Shown here: piece by piece, positions 7,009 to 8,070 of the stretch
Numbering within the stretch: position 1 is the first letter of the stretch
Layout of the letters: every line of letters begins with the position of its first letter
NCBI GenBank assembly: GCA_015486505.1
Contig: WFRP01000113.1
Coordinates: 1-8,070, forward strand
DNA: 8,070 nucleotides
Direction of reading: 5' to 3'
DNA from: Pseudomonadota bacterium
GTDB taxonomy: Bacteria > Desulfobacterota > Anaeroferrophillalia > Anaeroferrophillales > Tharpellaceae
The notes under the pieces: model-generated
The model's database searches: none
The model's input: only the letters and a program-made list of their open reading frames with translations
What the model was told of the DNA's origin: nothing
Made by a program: the position numbers and the translations under genes

Positions 7009-7061
7009 GCATTGCAACTGTTTGAGCGTAAGCGAGTTTTGCAGGGCGGGCGCAGCGAGCG
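7009..7061 (+). repeat. Dispersed intergenic repeat, plus-strand copy
   Basis: This is the plus-strand partner of the copy at 1-52, with GCATTGCAACTG, GCGAGTTTTGCA and GGCGGGCGCAGCGAG in common. It replaces the right arm of palindromic element copy 2. A 9-base direct repeat, GAGCGTAAG, occurs at 7024-7032 and 7057-7065, so the segment from one to the other may be a duplication-bounded unit. No coding function is supported. Confidence 0.75.
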
Positions 7062-7063
7062 TA

Positions 7064-7133
7064 AGGAAAAACAGAAATCTTAACGCCTGGCGGAGAAAAA
7101 CCGCGCCCGACCCCGGATTCGGCTGAATAGTTA
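7064..7133 (+). repeat. Leader-like block shared with 71-160
   Basis: Ordered blocks GGAAAAAC, GAAATCTT, GAAAAACCGC and GGCTGAATAGTTA are shared with the region before aroA. Here the block ends 28 bases before the ferredoxin start, and the next shared word ATTTACAAAG (7140-7149) leads straight into its ribosome binding site. The block may be a dispersed repeat carrying or lying next to a promoter; no -10/-35 pair could be identified. Confidence 0.5.
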
Positions 7134-7145
7134 ATAAAAATTTAC

Positions 7146-7152
7146 AAAGGAG
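7146..7152 (+). promoter_or_regulatory. Ribosome binding site of the ferredoxin gene
   Basis: AAAGGAG lies 9 bases before the ATG at 7162 and supports that start. Confidence 0.75.
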
Positions 7153-7161
7153 AAAAAAGTA

Positions 7162-7914
7162 ATGAAAATTTTGCGTAAAATCATTAAAATTGATGAAGAA
7201 TTATGTGACGGCTGCGGCCAGTGCGTACCCTCCTGCGATGAAGGCGCGATCCAGGTTATTGACGGGAAGGCGCGAGTGGTAGCGGAAAAATACTGTGACG
7301 GCCTGGGCGCCTGTCTCGGCGACTGTCCCCAGGGGGCAATCTCTATCGAAGAGAGAATGGCGGATGATTTTGACCCGGAAGCGGTTGAAGAATATCTTAA
7401 AAACCGGGTTGCCGAAGAAAACTGCGACTGCGGCGGCGAATCAGCCCCTTCCGGCCCGGAGACCTTGGCCTGCGGCTGCCCCTCAACCCAAATGCAGACT
7501 TTAAGCAAACCGGAGCCGCCGGCAGGCGATGACGCGCCCGCCGCGACCTCGGCACTGGGCCATTGGCCGGTACAGATCCGTCTGATTCCGGCCCACGCGC
7601 CATTTCTTAAAGATGCCGACATTTTGATTCTGGCGGATTGCGCGGCTGTGGCTTACGCTGCGCTGCACCAGAAACTGCTGGCGGACCGGGTCGTAATGAT
7701 GGGTTGTCCCAAATTTGACGATCTGCCGGATTACGAAGAACGTTTTACGGAGATTTTCACCCGGAATGATCCGAAGCGGGTCACGGTTGTAACTATGGAA
7801 GTTCCCTGTTGTTCCGGTATGCCGAAAGCAGTACAGAACGCCCTTAAACGAGCCGGGAAAACCCCGCCGCTTAAGGAAATCGTTCTCAATCTCAAAGGCG
7901 AACCCTTGCTTTAG
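7162..7914 (+). CDS. Two-domain 4Fe-4S ferredoxin-like protein of anaerobes
   Basis: The N-terminal domain is ferredoxin-like. Motif one is CDGCGQCVPSC (C15, C18, C21, C25). Motif two is CDGLGACLGDCP (C45, C51, C55), in which Leu48 occupies the usual second cysteine. By the normal pattern of bacterial two-cluster ferredoxins, one cluster keeps four cysteines and the other has only three. From memory, this CDGLGAC form recurs in related proteins, so it is probably genuine rather than a sequencing error. A linker with C88, C90, C104 and C106 leads to a conserved C-terminal domain with GHWPVQIRLIPAHAPFL (133-149), ADC (C160), GCPKFDD (C182) and EVPCCSGM (C216, C217). No signal peptide or membrane segment is seen, so it is likely cytoplasmic. 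It probably takes part in electron transfer, but its partner and physiological role are not known and the neighbours do not reveal them. The last codon and stop lie within a repeat arm. Confidence 0.88.
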   Translation: MKILRKIIKIDEELCDGCGQCVPSCDEGAIQVIDGKARVVAEKYCDGLGACLGDCPQGAISIEERMADDFDPEAVEEYLKNRVAEENCDCGGESAPSGPETLACGCPSTQMQTLSKPEPPAGDDAPAATSALGHWPVQIRLIPAHAPFLKDADILILADCAAVAYAALHQKLLADRVVMMGCPKFDDLPDYEERFTEIFTRNDPKRVTVVTMEVPCCSGMPKAVQNALKRAGKTPPLKEIVLNLKGEPLL

Positions 7915-7970
7915 TGCCTTACAGGTTATTTTCTTGTTTTAAAACAAGAAAATGTTCTGATAAGAGCACT
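7913..7970. terminator. Long palindrome overlapping the ferredoxin stop; possible terminator
   Basis: AGTGC (7913-7917) pairs with GCACT (7966-7970), CTTA and CAG pair with TAAG and CTG inward, and the centre is a perfect 26-base palindrome at 7928-7953 around TTTTAAAA. It arises because a right element arm (7909-7932) is placed directly before the left arm of the next copy. The transcript could fold into a long hairpin immediately after the stop codon, shielding or ending the mRNA. There is no separate T-run after the stem, so intrinsic termination is only a possibility. Confidence 0.5.
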
Positions 7971-8067
7971 TATTTGCGGGCCGCAAGGCCCTGTTTGGGT
8001 TGCGGGAGTTAGTTCCCGCATTAGTACCTTACAGGTTATTTTCTGCACCAAAAAACAAGATTTAATA
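7941..8067. repeat. Intergenic palindromic element, complete copy 3
   Basis: The left arm at 7947-7978 matches copies 1 and 2 except for one base (GCACTT in place of GTACTT). The GC hairpin is TGCGGGA (8001-8007) with TCCCGCA (8014-8020). The right arm and following spacer at 8019-8067 repeat 6831-6879 nearly base for base, through CCTTACAGGTTATTTTCT and ACAAGATTTAAT. The flanking word AAAACAAGA occurs at 7941-7949 and 8052-8060. The window ends just after it, so the array may continue. Confidence 0.7.
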
Positions 8068-8070
8068 ATC

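Noticed and set aside
6743..7126. A 127-residue plus-strand open frame after recC
   Set aside because: It is made of the intergenic repeats, which is why RKCSDKSTYLR appears twice in its translation. It has no ribosome binding site or recognisable domain, and its composition tracks the repeats rather than codon use.
7162..7400. A frameshift or sequencing error explaining the missing ferredoxin cysteine
   Set aside because: The reading frame is uninterrupted on both sides, and the CDGLGAC form is, as far as I recall, shared by related proteins, so Leu48 is more likely natural.
7131..7622. Minus-strand open frame of 163 residues opposite the ferredoxin gene
   Set aside because: The plus strand encodes conserved iron-sulfur motifs over the same bases and has a good ribosome binding site, so the reverse frame is a shadow.
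6761..8067. Possible CRISPR array formed by the regularly spaced repeats
   Set aside because: Repeat copies are unevenly spaced, the sequences between them are themselves repeated, and the arms are inverted to each other. There are no unique spacers of constant length and no cas genes.

Overview
The window looks like chromosomal DNA from an anaerobic Gram-negative bacterium, most plausibly Desulfobacterota (the former Deltaproteobacteria). Three things suggest this: a RecBCD-type recC gene, a two-domain ferredoxin of a kind typical of strict anaerobes, and short palindromic repeats filling the intergenic spaces. The lineage is an inference; no rRNA or other direct marker is present.

Layout. 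Positions 1-260 carry no gene. They hold an inverted copy of a repeat found again at about 7009-7061, a leader-like block, a three-unit 10-bp tandem repeat and the aroA ribosome binding site. Positions 261-3227 encode the last three steps of the common shikimate pathway in the order aroA (EPSP synthase), aroK (shikimate kinase), aroC (chorismate synthase). Shikimate is phosphorylated by AroK, joined to phosphoenolpyruvate by AroA and converted to chorismate by AroC. recC (3224-6736) overlaps the aroC stop by 4 bases, so all four plus-strand genes probably form one translationally coupled operon. The expected partners recB and recD are not next to recC in this window.

Positions 6737-7161 are non-coding and rich in repeats: one complete and one partial copy of a roughly 110-bp element with imperfect inverted arms and a GC hairpin, a 25-bp direct repeat, and a copy of the repeat seen inverted at the left edge. 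A two-domain iron-sulfur protein follows (7162-7914). Its stop codon lies inside a further repeat arm, which forms a long palindrome with the next complete element copy (7913-8067). The array runs off the right end of the window.

No complete new biological system is evident. The most unusual items are the family of intergenic palindromic elements, the substituted Chi-contact positions of RecC, the placement of recC behind aromatic biosynthesis genes, and the missing cysteine in the ferredoxin.
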